Positions 36,000-43,664 of a DNA stretch of 64,000 bases are shown piece after piece. How positions within the stretch are numbered: the stretch's first letter is position 1; each line of letters begins with the position of its first letter. The notes under the pieces were generated by a model, which saw only the letters and a list, made by a program, of their open reading frames with translations, searched no databases and had not been told where the DNA came from. The position numbers and the translations under genes were made by a program. The stretch comes from JAFGXT01 sp963677165 (GTDB lineage Bacteria > Verrucomicrobiota > Lentisphaeria > Victivallales > SZUA-371). The stretch covers positions 4,898,001 through 4,962,000 of the forward strand of contig CAXXSX010000002.1 in assembly GCA_963677165.2 (NCBI GenBank), in the 5' to 3' direction.

Positions 36000-36578
36000 A
36001 TGAAACGTTTTCTAACTCTGACCGTAACAATCATGGCATCCGCACTTTTAACTGGCTGTTTGAGTCCTTCCGGCAGCACAACAACCGAGCAAAAGGCAAC
36101 TGTTCAAAAAATGTCTGACAGCGCCTTAAAAATCTTCTATAAGAAAAATCCAGGCCTCGAAAAAACTCTAAAAAAACAGGCGGGCTTTGCAGTATTTAAC
36201 AATACTGGAATTGACATCTTCCTGCCATCAACGGAAAGCGGCTGGGGCGTGGTCTACAATAATAAAACAGGCAAGAAAACTTACATGAAAATGTTTTCTT
36301 TCGGTTTGGGGATAGGACTGGGAATCCGCGATTTCAGAGCCCTTTATACGCTAAAAACTCAAGACGACATAAAATATTTCATTGAACAAGGCTGGGGCCT
36401 AGGTGTTCAAGCCAACGCTGTATTCAAATTCGGGGAAACCGGTGCCGGAATAGCAGAAGCAGTTGAAGTCAGACCTGGAATCCAGTTATACAAATTCACC
36501 CAGAATGGTATAGCGCTTCATGCGACAGTCCAGGGCACCAAAATTTGGGAAAATGATCTCTTGACCAACAGCAAGTAA
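36000..36578 (+). CDS. SYLF-domain (YSC84-like) lipoprotein
   Basis: A 192-residue protein with a lipoprotein signal (MKRFLTLTVTIMASALLTGC; lipobox LTGC). The mature part matches the SYLF/Ysc84 lipid-binding domain: KKQAGFAVFNNTGIDIFLPS, SGWGVVYNNKTGKKTYMKM, the Gly-rich FGLGIGLGIRDF and a C-terminal repeat of short beta segments. Bacterial members are outer-membrane-associated proteins of poorly known role. GGGAAAGG precedes the ATG by normal spacing. It stands alone and is followed by a terminator that lies inside the end of the convergent gene. Confidence 0.85.
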   Translation: MKRFLTLTVTIMASALLTGCLSPSGSTTTEQKATVQKMSDSALKIFYKKNPGLEKTLKKQAGFAVFNNTGIDIFLPSTESGWGVVYNNKTGKKTYMKMFSFGLGIGLGIRDFRALYTLKTQDDIKYFIEQGWGLGVQANAVFKFGETGAGIAEAVEVRPGIQLYKFTQNGIALHATVQGTKIWENDLLTNSK

Positions 36579-36595
36579 TATTATTGTCTCAATAA

Positions 36596-37618
36596 TTATT
36601 TGGCGGCGGCTTTTTTTGAGTTTGCCGCCACTTTTTTTATTTTCCATCCTACAGGAACATTTTTAACATTTCCCGCTCCCAAAATCGGATAATTCCAGTA
36701 ATAAACTTTACTGCGGTCAAGGCTTCTTGATTTGATATATTCTTCTCTCCGCAGCAATGGATCACCGCCCAGACAGATCAGATGTGTACCATATACACTC
36801 AATATTTTCATCAACTGTCTTTCACAAGTACGATACTGGGCAGCCTCCGCCACAATAAAATACACACGCGGATTAGAAAAAGCGTTTTTTACCTGTATGG
36901 GCCATTCGGACAATGGTTTCATACTGTCAACTGTAACATTTTCAATAAATTGCTCCTGGATGATATCACCAACGGCAAAGCGCCCATTTCCATGAAACTC
37001 CAACAACGGATACACCGGTTTTCCACGCCGATCAGTAAGGAAAACAATTGATGTCTGATATCCGGCATATAAGGCAAGGCTTGAGATTAATCTTGCTTTA
37101 TCATTAAATGTCCCGGTTCGGCGGCGCCATATTTCCATTATCGTACCAGTCGGCGGCAGCGGATGCGTCAAAGGCTTTACCGCTGCATTCACAACCGATA
37201 ATATATCTCCCAGAGCAGTCTGCCGATCCACCATACGGTTAAAAAGGGTTTTTAATTCCAAGGTATCACGCCAACGCACAAAGTCATAACCGCAAAATGG
37301 ACTGGACAACGCAATAAATTTCATTCCCGCAGACTCAAACAACTTGATAAACGTTGCAGGCGGCAGTTTATTTTCCGCCTCACTGGACAAACGCCGGGCC
37401 AGCAAAAGAGCGCCATCCTGATTGTTTCTTCCAACATACTGAGTCCAGCTTTTAACCAGGTGTCTGTAATCAACTTTATCATATTGCTTCGCGTAAAAAA
37501 CATCAGACGGAATCCAACGAACAATCGAAACAAGTATAAGCCCCAGCAACACTACCGCCAATAACGAAATACCTATCTTGACTACACTTTCAGATATATT
37601 TTTTTTATTGTCATTCAT
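36596..37618 (-). CDS. Membrane-anchored transglutaminase-like protein lacking the catalytic Cys
   Basis: A 340-residue protein with one membrane segment (about 13-34) and an extracytoplasmic remainder. Residues 150-220 look like a transglutaminase core (RRRTGTFNDKARLISSLALYAGYQ followed by YPLLEFHGNGRFAVGD). In active enzymes the Gly-x-Cys position holds Cys; here it is Phe171, and the His and Asp positions also appear lost, so it should be inactive as an enzyme. The frame is open to 37651 only through a TTG; I chose the ATG at 37618, one base after the upstream stop, suggesting coupling. It is the last gene of the MoxR-DUF58-transglutaminase row. The C-terminus is rich in Lys and Ala. Confidence 0.6.
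   Translation of the reverse strand: MNDNKKNISESVVKIGISLLAVVLLGLILVSIVRWIPSDVFYAKQYDKVDYRHLVKSWTQYVGRNNQDGALLLARRLSSEAENKLPPATFIKLFESAGMKFIALSSPFCGYDFVRWRDTLELKTLFNRMVDRQTALGDILSVVNAAVKPLTHPLPPTGTIMEIWRRRTGTFNDKARLISSLALYAGYQTSIVFLTDRRGKPVYPLLEFHGNGRFAVGDIIQEQFIENVTVDSMKPLSEWPIQVKNAFSNPRVYFIVAEAAQYRTCERQLMKILSVYGTHLICLGGDPLLRREEYIKSRSLDRSKVYYWNYPILGAGNVKNVPVGWKIKKVAANSKKAAAK
36601..36638 (+). terminator. Terminator of the SYLF gene, inside the convergent gene's 3' end
   Basis: TGGCGGC (36601-36607) pairs with GCCGCCA (36624-36630) and is followed by seven T. It coincides with the Ala/Lys-rich C-terminal codons of the minus-strand gene, so this terminator is embedded in coding sequence. Confidence 0.7.
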
Positions 37619-37619
37619 T

Positions 37620-39809
37620 TCATTCAATTTTTTCGGAAACCTGTTTTTCAACGGCTTTTACATCTTCCCCGGTATTGCTTGAACCCGAGAAACGAACCCG
37701 TCGATATTGATCTATTACTAACCGGAGTTTTTTCGGCAAAGGCTTTTCAGAATTCTTTTCGATCCGCTCAAGCCACTCGTCAATCGTTTCGCCTTCGGTA
37801 CGTGTTATATTATATTTTTTTGCGATTGATTTTTCCATCTTCAAGAATGCTTTTCGCAGAATTTCGATATCATCAGGCAAATTTGTTTCCACGTTTCGAT
37901 TCTTACGCTTCTTTCTGGCACGTCGGATCAAATATACCAGCAGTCCGGTAAACAATGCCAGAACCAGCAATGCCCGAAACGGATTAGCCAGAAACCAGAT
38001 TATAAGTCCATACAGTCCGGAAAAAACTTTTACGATCGCTTTCGCCACCACTCCACGCCTCATAAGCGCCAAAGTCTCTTTCATTAGCAGCGACAATCGA
38101 TCCCCGAAGTTTTCGAATGTTCCCCATTTTTTATCCGCGCCAGTTGGAATCCCGCTGGCCGGGGTAGGCTCAACCAGCTCCCAATGACCTTTGTCACGCG
38201 GATAAGCTTCCACCCAGGCATGAGCATTACCAATTCGGCTGACAAAATAGTTGCCGGACGGATGTTTTTCTTCACATATAAACCCTGTAACGTAACGAGC
38301 CGGAATCCCCCGACTACGCAACAACAGAACAGTTGCGGTAGCGAAAAGCTCGCAATGTCCCTTACGCGCGTTCAGAAGGAAATTAATCACCGGATCTTCA
38401 TTCGTCTTGTTTTCCACTCCGATCTTATATTCAAACCGTGAAGACAGATATGCACTCAGAATATTAACAATCTCTGAATCTTTGAGTTTTCTTCCCTTGT
38501 ATTTTGCAACAACAATATCATAAAACTTAGCCAGTTTGTCTTTCAAGATGGTCGGCACCTGCAAATAAGCTTCCCCTGCCCCATCTGCCGGAAGCGGCCA
38601 GGAACTCATTTTAACGGAACGAGGCACAAAACAGGAATAACCGCCATCGCGGGTCCATTCTTTTACTCCAACACTACCGTCACAATCACATTTGATCTCT
38701 TCTGTAATAATGTCGATCTTATTGAAATTCCCCGGCAGCAACAGCGTTTCTGTGGAAAATTTGCTATCCGGAAAAATATCGTATTTCACCGGCTTGATAC
38801 TGGAGACGTTTATATTTTCGGCATTCTGGGGTAATAGTTTATCTTTAAAGGTATAAGTAGTGTAAGCGATCATCCCACCGTATTGCTTTTCATTAAACTC
38901 CGGTCCCGGCTTGTTCTGCTCCAGCCAATGCCCGTGTCGATAGGTCGTATACGCTTTACCACGCAGATATCCAGGGGCTGTTTTGCTCCTTACCCGCAAA
39001 AGTATCACCGCAAAGTTTTTGCGCATCTCTGGATCAATCGTCATGTTCAAATCGACTTCTTTATTAAAAGAAACCCTGCCCGAAGGGCGCATAAATTTCC
39101 GAACCCCAAATCGCAGCAGATAGTTCTCAAATTGTCTTACCGCACGCTCATTGCGATTATACAGATACAGGGCGGCCAAAGTAAGCGCCGGAATCATAAA
39201 GAGTACCGCCAGCCTCAAAACCAACAACCGAAACCGGGTACGTTTCATAATCACCCGGGCCGGAGTGACCATCCAGTAAAAACCCGCAGCAAGCACGGTC
39301 AGGATATCCAGAAAGACAAATACCATATAAGTACGGTTAAAATGTTCTATCAGGGGATTACAGAACGGCATTCGTTCCCCGGTTACATTCGTATTGAATA
39401 CGTCACCGCCGAACATCATACACACCAGCGAACAAGCGGTAATAATACCATACCCCCGCGGATGCGGCTTAAACAGAGTTACACAAACCGACAGGTTTAA
39501 CAAAAACGGCACCAGAATATGCGGACGGAAAAATATACTTATATATCCCAACCGGTTATCCCGCATCGGAAACATCAGATTCAGCAAAGCGGCTATCGTA
39601 ATCGCTGCAATAAGACTATAAATGATCGAACGGTCACTGTACGCAACCGGACGCCGCATCATCAGCGAAATTCCAACCCCCACTCCTGAAACCAGAAAAA
39701 CATGGGGCAAGTCAGCGGAAATAGCAAACATCATTGCGGGCAGAAGAATCAGCGCTGACAATAGCAGCAAATAGCCAAACGGCTTGCGTTCTGTATCATT
39801 AGGACTCAT
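37620..39809 (-). CDS. TgpA-like membrane transglutaminase
   Basis: A 729-residue protein. Residues 10-220 contain at least six membrane segments (DUF3488-like). An extracytoplasmic region follows, with a transglutaminase core at about 440-555 having Cys486 (KGHCELFATA), GIPARYVTGF and His530 (NAHAWVEAY). The third catalytic position is Glu547 (WELVEPTP) where Asp is usual. A further membrane segment (about 595-625) precedes a cytoplasmic C-terminal domain ending in charged helices (GETIDEWLERIEK). With MoxR and DUF58 it forms the widespread cluster thought to handle protein modification or assembly at the envelope. It overlaps the DUF58 gene by four bases. Confidence 0.9.
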   Translation of the reverse strand: MSPNDTERKPFGYLLLLSALILLPAMMFAISADLPHVFLVSGVGVGISLMMRRPVAYSDRSIIYSLIAAITIAALLNLMFPMRDNRLGYISIFFRPHILVPFLLNLSVCVTLFKPHPRGYGIITACSLVCMMFGGDVFNTNVTGERMPFCNPLIEHFNRTYMVFVFLDILTVLAAGFYWMVTPARVIMKRTRFRLLVLRLAVLFMIPALTLAALYLYNRNERAVRQFENYLLRFGVRKFMRPSGRVSFNKEVDLNMTIDPEMRKNFAVILLRVRSKTAPGYLRGKAYTTYRHGHWLEQNKPGPEFNEKQYGGMIAYTTYTFKDKLLPQNAENINVSSIKPVKYDIFPDSKFSTETLLLPGNFNKIDIITEEIKCDCDGSVGVKEWTRDGGYSCFVPRSVKMSSWPLPADGAGEAYLQVPTILKDKLAKFYDIVVAKYKGRKLKDSEIVNILSAYLSSRFEYKIGVENKTNEDPVINFLLNARKGHCELFATATVLLLRSRGIPARYVTGFICEEKHPSGNYFVSRIGNAHAWVEAYPRDKGHWELVEPTPASGIPTGADKKWGTFENFGDRLSLLMKETLALMRRGVVAKAIVKVFSGLYGLIIWFLANPFRALLVLALFTGLLVYLIRRARKKRKNRNVETNLPDDIEILRKAFLKMEKSIAKKYNITRTEGETIDEWLERIEKNSEKPLPKKLRLVIDQYRRVRFSGSSNTGEDVKAVEKQVSEKIE

Positions 39810-41137
39810 AATCTCTTTACTCCCCCACGCAAAATATCTGACGGCTCAAGAATCCTGACATCTTCCGGCACTGCAACTTCAGTCCCTTCCATTACCAGCA
39901 GAATTTTTACCGCCACACCGTTATTTCTCAAAGTCTGAACAAATTTTCTGCGCTCTTCATCCCAGTCAAGGACAATCACAACCGCACTGCCAATACTACG
40001 AACCTCGTTAAGGATAATTGGCGTAACGTCGTCAAGTTTCTTCTCCTTGCTGGGTTCAATACACGCCAGAATATCAAGAATATTATCGAGGCATGACAAA
40101 CTGCGTCCGCCCTGAAAATGGTAAATCTCCGGTCCCGCCGCGAAAAAGTCGATAACAAAGTCGCCACGGGCAAGAAAATCCGCCAACGCCGCGGTAATCG
40201 AAACCGCCGCTTCCAGAGCAGGATATTCCGGCTTCAGCGTCAGAGCCCGCCGAACATCAAATTTCTGTGGCTTCACATTCGTATCCACAATAACAGCCAC
40301 ACGACTGAGGTATTCTTCCTGATACTCCTTGACGATCAGTTGATTTGAGCGTGCGGAACTCTGCCAGTGAATATGACGTGGATCATCACCGGAACGAAAA
40401 TCGCGACACCCCGCGAAATCCAGGGATTCTCCCACTTTGGCCACCCTTGAGGTCCCTTCCTTCTGAAAACGTTTGCCTACAGGAAGCTCAAGATCAAGTA
40501 ACGTATGAAAAGCCGGGTAAATATGAAGTTTCTGCTGAAAACCATCACGACAACTCCATTTAAACATTCCCAGCGGAAAACCGGAATCAGCAATGGGCCG
40601 GTGGAGCGTATAAAGTCCACGGCGTTTTGCGTAGACACTGGTTTTCAAACTAATATCGGACTTTTTCCTGATCATATTTACGGCTGCAGGAGCCGGATCG
40701 AATATCAGTCCTTTTTCACGAAGATAGCTATCCATGCAAACATCCAAAGCTGGAACTACACTTTTATTATGAATAGCGTATGTAATAATAACATCACTGC
40801 CAACCCGGGCGCGTTCCGGCACTTGACGTCGTATTTTCAAACGCGGACGAAAGATCATTCCGACAAAAAAATCTATCAGCATTACAGAAATGATTGTAAA
40901 GGCCAACAGACGGATCGGGGTTCTGACCGAAAGCAGTGTATAACCAATGATCAGCGGTGACACAACAACCAACATCCTGCCGGGAATCGACAACAGCCGA
41001 ATATACCAGCCGTAGCACCACGAAACAAAGAGCAAAGTTGGTGATTTATGTTTACCGCTGATTAAAAGGTCCGGAATTTTTATCCAGTCCGGCCCTTCAA
41101 AATACGCGCGATGCAATTTTTTAAAAAAAGCGAACAT
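39806..41137 (-). CDS. DUF58 domain-containing protein
   Basis: A 443-residue protein with two membrane segments near residues 48-90 and an N-terminal arrestin-like beta region (YAIHNKSVVPALDV). The DUF58 motif is GESLDFAGCRDFRSGDDPRHIHWQSSAR, followed by a von Willebrand A-like fold with VAVIVDTN replacing a full MIDAS. Such proteins act with MoxR-type AAA ATPases. It follows the MoxR gene after about 120 bases and its stop overlaps the transglutaminase start. Confidence 0.9.
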   Translation of the reverse strand: MFAFFKKLHRAYFEGPDWIKIPDLLISGKHKSPTLLFVSWCYGWYIRLLSIPGRMLVVVSPLIIGYTLLSVRTPIRLLAFTIISVMLIDFFVGMIFRPRLKIRRQVPERARVGSDVIITYAIHNKSVVPALDVCMDSYLREKGLIFDPAPAAVNMIRKKSDISLKTSVYAKRRGLYTLHRPIADSGFPLGMFKWSCRDGFQQKLHIYPAFHTLLDLELPVGKRFQKEGTSRVAKVGESLDFAGCRDFRSGDDPRHIHWQSSARSNQLIVKEYQEEYLSRVAVIVDTNVKPQKFDVRRALTLKPEYPALEAAVSITAALADFLARGDFVIDFFAAGPEIYHFQGGRSLSCLDNILDILACIEPSKEKKLDDVTPIILNEVRSIGSAVVIVLDWDEERRKFVQTLRNNGVAVKILLVMEGTEVAVPEDVRILEPSDILRGGVKRL

Positions 41138-41258
41138 ACGGAAATTTCCCCGTATTTAAGTAATATTGTTTTGCGATCTAAAGCGATAAAAGAGCCGCGC
41201 ACTGACTTTGGCTTCGTACTCAAAACAAACGATTAAAATGCACTTATGCATTGGCAGT

Positions 41259-42185
41259 TTAAACCGGGACCTTGACCTTGTCGATCAGCTCCTGGATCAC
41301 AGTACGGCTTTCAACACCGGAATAGCGGGATTTTTGTTCCAGTACAACCCGATGGGAAAGTACGATGACCGCTAACTCTTTGACGTCTTCCGGTAAAATA
41401 TAGTTGCGTCCGCCAATAAAGGCCCGCGACTGAGCGCAGTGAAGCAAGCTGATCAACGCACGCGGACTGGCCCCTAACATAATTCTGGGGTCCTCACGGG
41501 TTTCACGGATAATTCGCGAAATATACCGGGCCACCGATTCCTCGACATTAACAGCTTTCACTTTTTCCTGGATTGTCAGGATATCCTCAAGCGTCAAAAC
41601 CGGCTTAATGTTATCAAGCGGATCACTGCTGCGATGTGAATAAATGATATCAAGATCGCAGCTTTCATCCGGATAGCCAATTGATATCTGCATGGCAAAA
41701 CGGTCAAGCTGCGCTTCCGGCAACGGATAGGTGCCCTGGTATTCAATCGGATTCTGTGTAGCGATTACCATAAACGGATCGTCAAGCTTGTAAGTGGTCC
41801 CATCCAGACTCACCTGTTTTTCACTCATGGCTTCAAGCAGAGCGGATTGCGTACGCGGTGAGGCACGATTGATTTCATCCGCAAGAAGAATATTCGAAAA
41901 AACCGGTCCCTTCTTGAAATTAAATTCACCAGTACGCGGATTAAAAATCGAGCTGCCAAGGATATCGGATGGCAGTAGATCAGGCGTAAACTGAACACGC
42001 TTAAACTCAGCGTGAATCGAAGCGGCAAGCGCCTTTGCCATGGTTGTTTTTCCAACGCCGGGAACATCCTCCATCAGCACATTGGCATTCGCGCACAACG
42101 CGGTAATAATTAATTCAGCGCAATCGGATTTTCCACGAATAACCGAAAGCAGGTTATCCTTCAGCTTATCGATTTTATCAATCAT
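41259..42185 (-). CDS. MoxR-family AAA+ ATPase
   Basis: A 308-residue AAA+ protein of the MoxR (APE2220-like) group. Walker A is GVPGVGKTTMAK, Walker B is ILLADEINRA, the sensor region is MVIATQNPIEYQGTYPLPEAQLDRF, and the lid has MLGASPRALISLL. MoxR ATPases act as chaperones, often loading metal cofactors or assembling complexes together with VWA/DUF58 proteins. It is the first gene of the row followed by DUF58, transglutaminase and the inactive-looking partner. The start ATG at 42185 lacks a strong ribosome site. Confidence 0.92.
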   Translation of the reverse strand: MIDKIDKLKDNLLSVIRGKSDCAELIITALCANANVLMEDVPGVGKTTMAKALAASIHAEFKRVQFTPDLLPSDILGSSIFNPRTGEFNFKKGPVFSNILLADEINRASPRTQSALLEAMSEKQVSLDGTTYKLDDPFMVIATQNPIEYQGTYPLPEAQLDRFAMQISIGYPDESCDLDIIYSHRSSDPLDNIKPVLTLEDILTIQEKVKAVNVEESVARYISRIIRETREDPRIMLGASPRALISLLHCAQSRAFIGGRNYILPEDVKELAVIVLSHRVVLEQKSRYSGVESRTVIQELIDKVKVPV

Positions 42186-42494
42186 AATATATCTATCCAG
42201 TACAATTAAAAATAATGAGCTATAACCTGAATGCGTGAAAAAAAGTAAACTTCAATAACTTTCTTTCACGGATTAAGGTTTAATCAAATACAAAACTGCA
42301 GCAGTAATACAACAGTCCGAAACCTAATATAAATTATGCCTGATTTATCAGATATTCAAACGAATTTTGCACATTTAGGCAATATGCTGAGAACAACGCT
42401 TCTCAAGCACTAACAGGAATATAATAAAATTCAAAAAATCCTATATCTCTTGAAATATCTGAATTAATAAAAACAGAAAAAATATTTTCCGCCA
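42186..42494. other. Non-coding gap between moxR-like and arsR-like genes
   Basis: About 310 AT-rich bases hold the promoter regions of the divergent MoxR and ArsR genes. I see no gene, RNA structure or long repeat in it. Confidence 0.4.
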
Positions 42495-42523
42495 TTGACT
42501 ATTTAGCAATTTAGCTATATAGT
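42495..42523 (+). promoter_or_regulatory. Promoter and operator of the ArsR gene
   Basis: TTGACT (42495-42500), a 17-base spacer and TATAGT (42518-42523) form a sigma70-like promoter. The spacer contains TAGC and GCTA half-sites (42504-42517) and the word TTTAGCTAT that recurs upstream of the next gene, so the ArsR protein probably binds here. Confidence 0.6.
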
Positions 42524-42560
42524 TAACAACATAAACCATAAGCAACAGATATAAAATATA

Positions 42561-42854
42561 ATGGACAAAACAATTTTAAAAGAACTATCTGCGAAAGCAG
42601 AAATATTTAAGGCGTTGGCACATTCCTCCCGATTATTTATTGTGGAAAGGCTGCTGGAACGCGAATATTGCGTTAACGAATTGACTGAGCTGATCGGGGT
42701 TGAAATGCCGACAATCTCAAAACATCTGTCAGTACTGAAGAACGTCGGAATCATAGAGTGCCGCAAAGAACGCAATAATGTTTATTATAAAATAAAATGC
42801 AGCTGCGTGAGTGATATTCTGGCTTGCGCGGAAAAGATGCAGCGATTACGCTAG
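42561..42854 (+). CDS. ArsR/SmtB-family transcriptional regulator
   Basis: A 97-residue winged-helix regulator. The family pattern is clear: FKALAHSSRLFIVERLL, ELIGVEMPTISKHLSVLKNVGIIECRKERNNVYYKI. The usual ELCVCDL metal motif is replaced by EYCVNEL; cysteines are at 37, 67, 80, 82 and 89, with the CSC pair and Cys89 near the C-terminus. This could sense a thiophilic metal or a redox/thiol signal. No strong ribosome site is visible. A matching operator-like repeat lies before the following secreted-protein gene, suggesting a two-gene regulon. Confidence 0.88.
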   Translation: MDKTILKELSAKAEIFKALAHSSRLFIVERLLEREYCVNELTELIGVEMPTISKHLSVLKNVGIIECRKERNNVYYKIKCSCVSDILACAEKMQRLR

Positions 42855-42918
42855 CTTTTTTCTTGATATCGCGATTATAATATTTACAAGAAAGTTAAAG
42901 TTCATTTTTTATTAAAAA

Positions 42919-42960
42919 TATTTAGCTATTTTCCTAAATAGGAATACAACAAAATATAAT
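42919..42960 (+). promoter_or_regulatory. Operator and promoter of the small secreted-protein gene
   Basis: TATTTAG (42919-42925) and CTAAATA (42934-42940) form an inverted repeat with an 8-base spacer that includes TTTAGCTAT, the same word as in the ArsR promoter. TATAAT at 42955-42960 fits a -10 box, so the repeat would cover the -35 region. Confidence 0.5.
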
Positions 42961-42990
42961 ATAACCAACACAACAAAAGGAGTGGTTAGA

Positions 42991-43437
42991 ATGAAAAAAA
43001 CAAAAATGATCCCGTTGGCAATTGCATTGCTGAGTAGTGCGTTTCTGAGCGCAGCAGAATCAGAATTCCCCAAATGTGATAATGCAAATGCCATTATCAG
43101 TAAACTACAGGAAAAAGGGGCTGGAGTTCTGATTAAACTGAAACGGCAACAAAGTTCCTGGGTTGCAATAGATACTAAAAACAAGCATTTTTCTGTTCAA
43201 TGCATTCCATATGGTTCAAATAAAAATAAAGCTGAGACCAAATCTGAGAAGAATTTGCCGACAAAACTGCCGCTTCTTCAAATGATCGCAAAAATCAAAA
43301 TGAATGACAACGAAAAATTTAAATCAATTGAATTCAGGAACAATCAATATCTTGTTGTTCTTGAAGACAACGGAGTTGAAATCAATCAGTACTATTCTCC
43401 GGAAGGAAAACTAAAATCATGGGTTATTGTTGACTGA
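42991..43437 (+). CDS. Small secreted protein, possibly PepSY-like
   Basis: A 148-residue exported protein with signal peptide MKKTKMIPLAIALLSSAFLSAAE. The frame is open from a GTG at 42982, but AAAGGAG sits ideally before the ATG at 42991. The C-terminal section (FKSIEFRNNQYLVVLEDNG followed by YYSPEGKLKSWVIVD) has the strand-turn-strand look of PepSY domains; this is tentative. There is one cysteine in the mature N-terminal region and one mid-protein. It lies about 135 bases downstream of the ArsR gene, shares an operator-like site with it, and has its own terminator. Confidence 0.65.
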   Translation: MKKTKMIPLAIALLSSAFLSAAESEFPKCDNANAIISKLQEKGAGVLIKLKRQQSSWVAIDTKNKHFSVQCIPYGSNKNKAETKSEKNLPTKLPLLQMIAKIKMNDNEKFKSIEFRNNQYLVVLEDNGVEINQYYSPEGKLKSWVIVD

Positions 43438-43452
43438 CAATATCAACTATAT

Positions 43453-43494
43453 GCAGGTGCCGTAGTGATTAAGCTTACGGAACCTGCTTTTTTT
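43453..43494 (+). terminator. Rho-independent terminator
   Basis: GCAGGT-CCGTA pairs with TACGG-ACCTGC (one mismatch) around an 11-nt loop and is followed by a run of seven T. Confidence 0.85.
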
Positions 43495-43664
43495 ATATCT
43501 TTCTTATTTAGAAATTATAGAAAACACACCAGCACAATCTAGAATATTTATCAGAAAAAACATCGCTACTTTACCATAACACCAGTTTTTTTTTGTTGAA
43601 AAAATATTTGTACCCATTAAAATTATTATATAGACATGGAACATTATCAAAGGTGGGGATTTGA

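Noticed and set aside
42515..42775. Minus-strand open frame opposite the ArsR gene
   Set aside because: Antisense shadow of a clear ArsR family gene, with no own signals.
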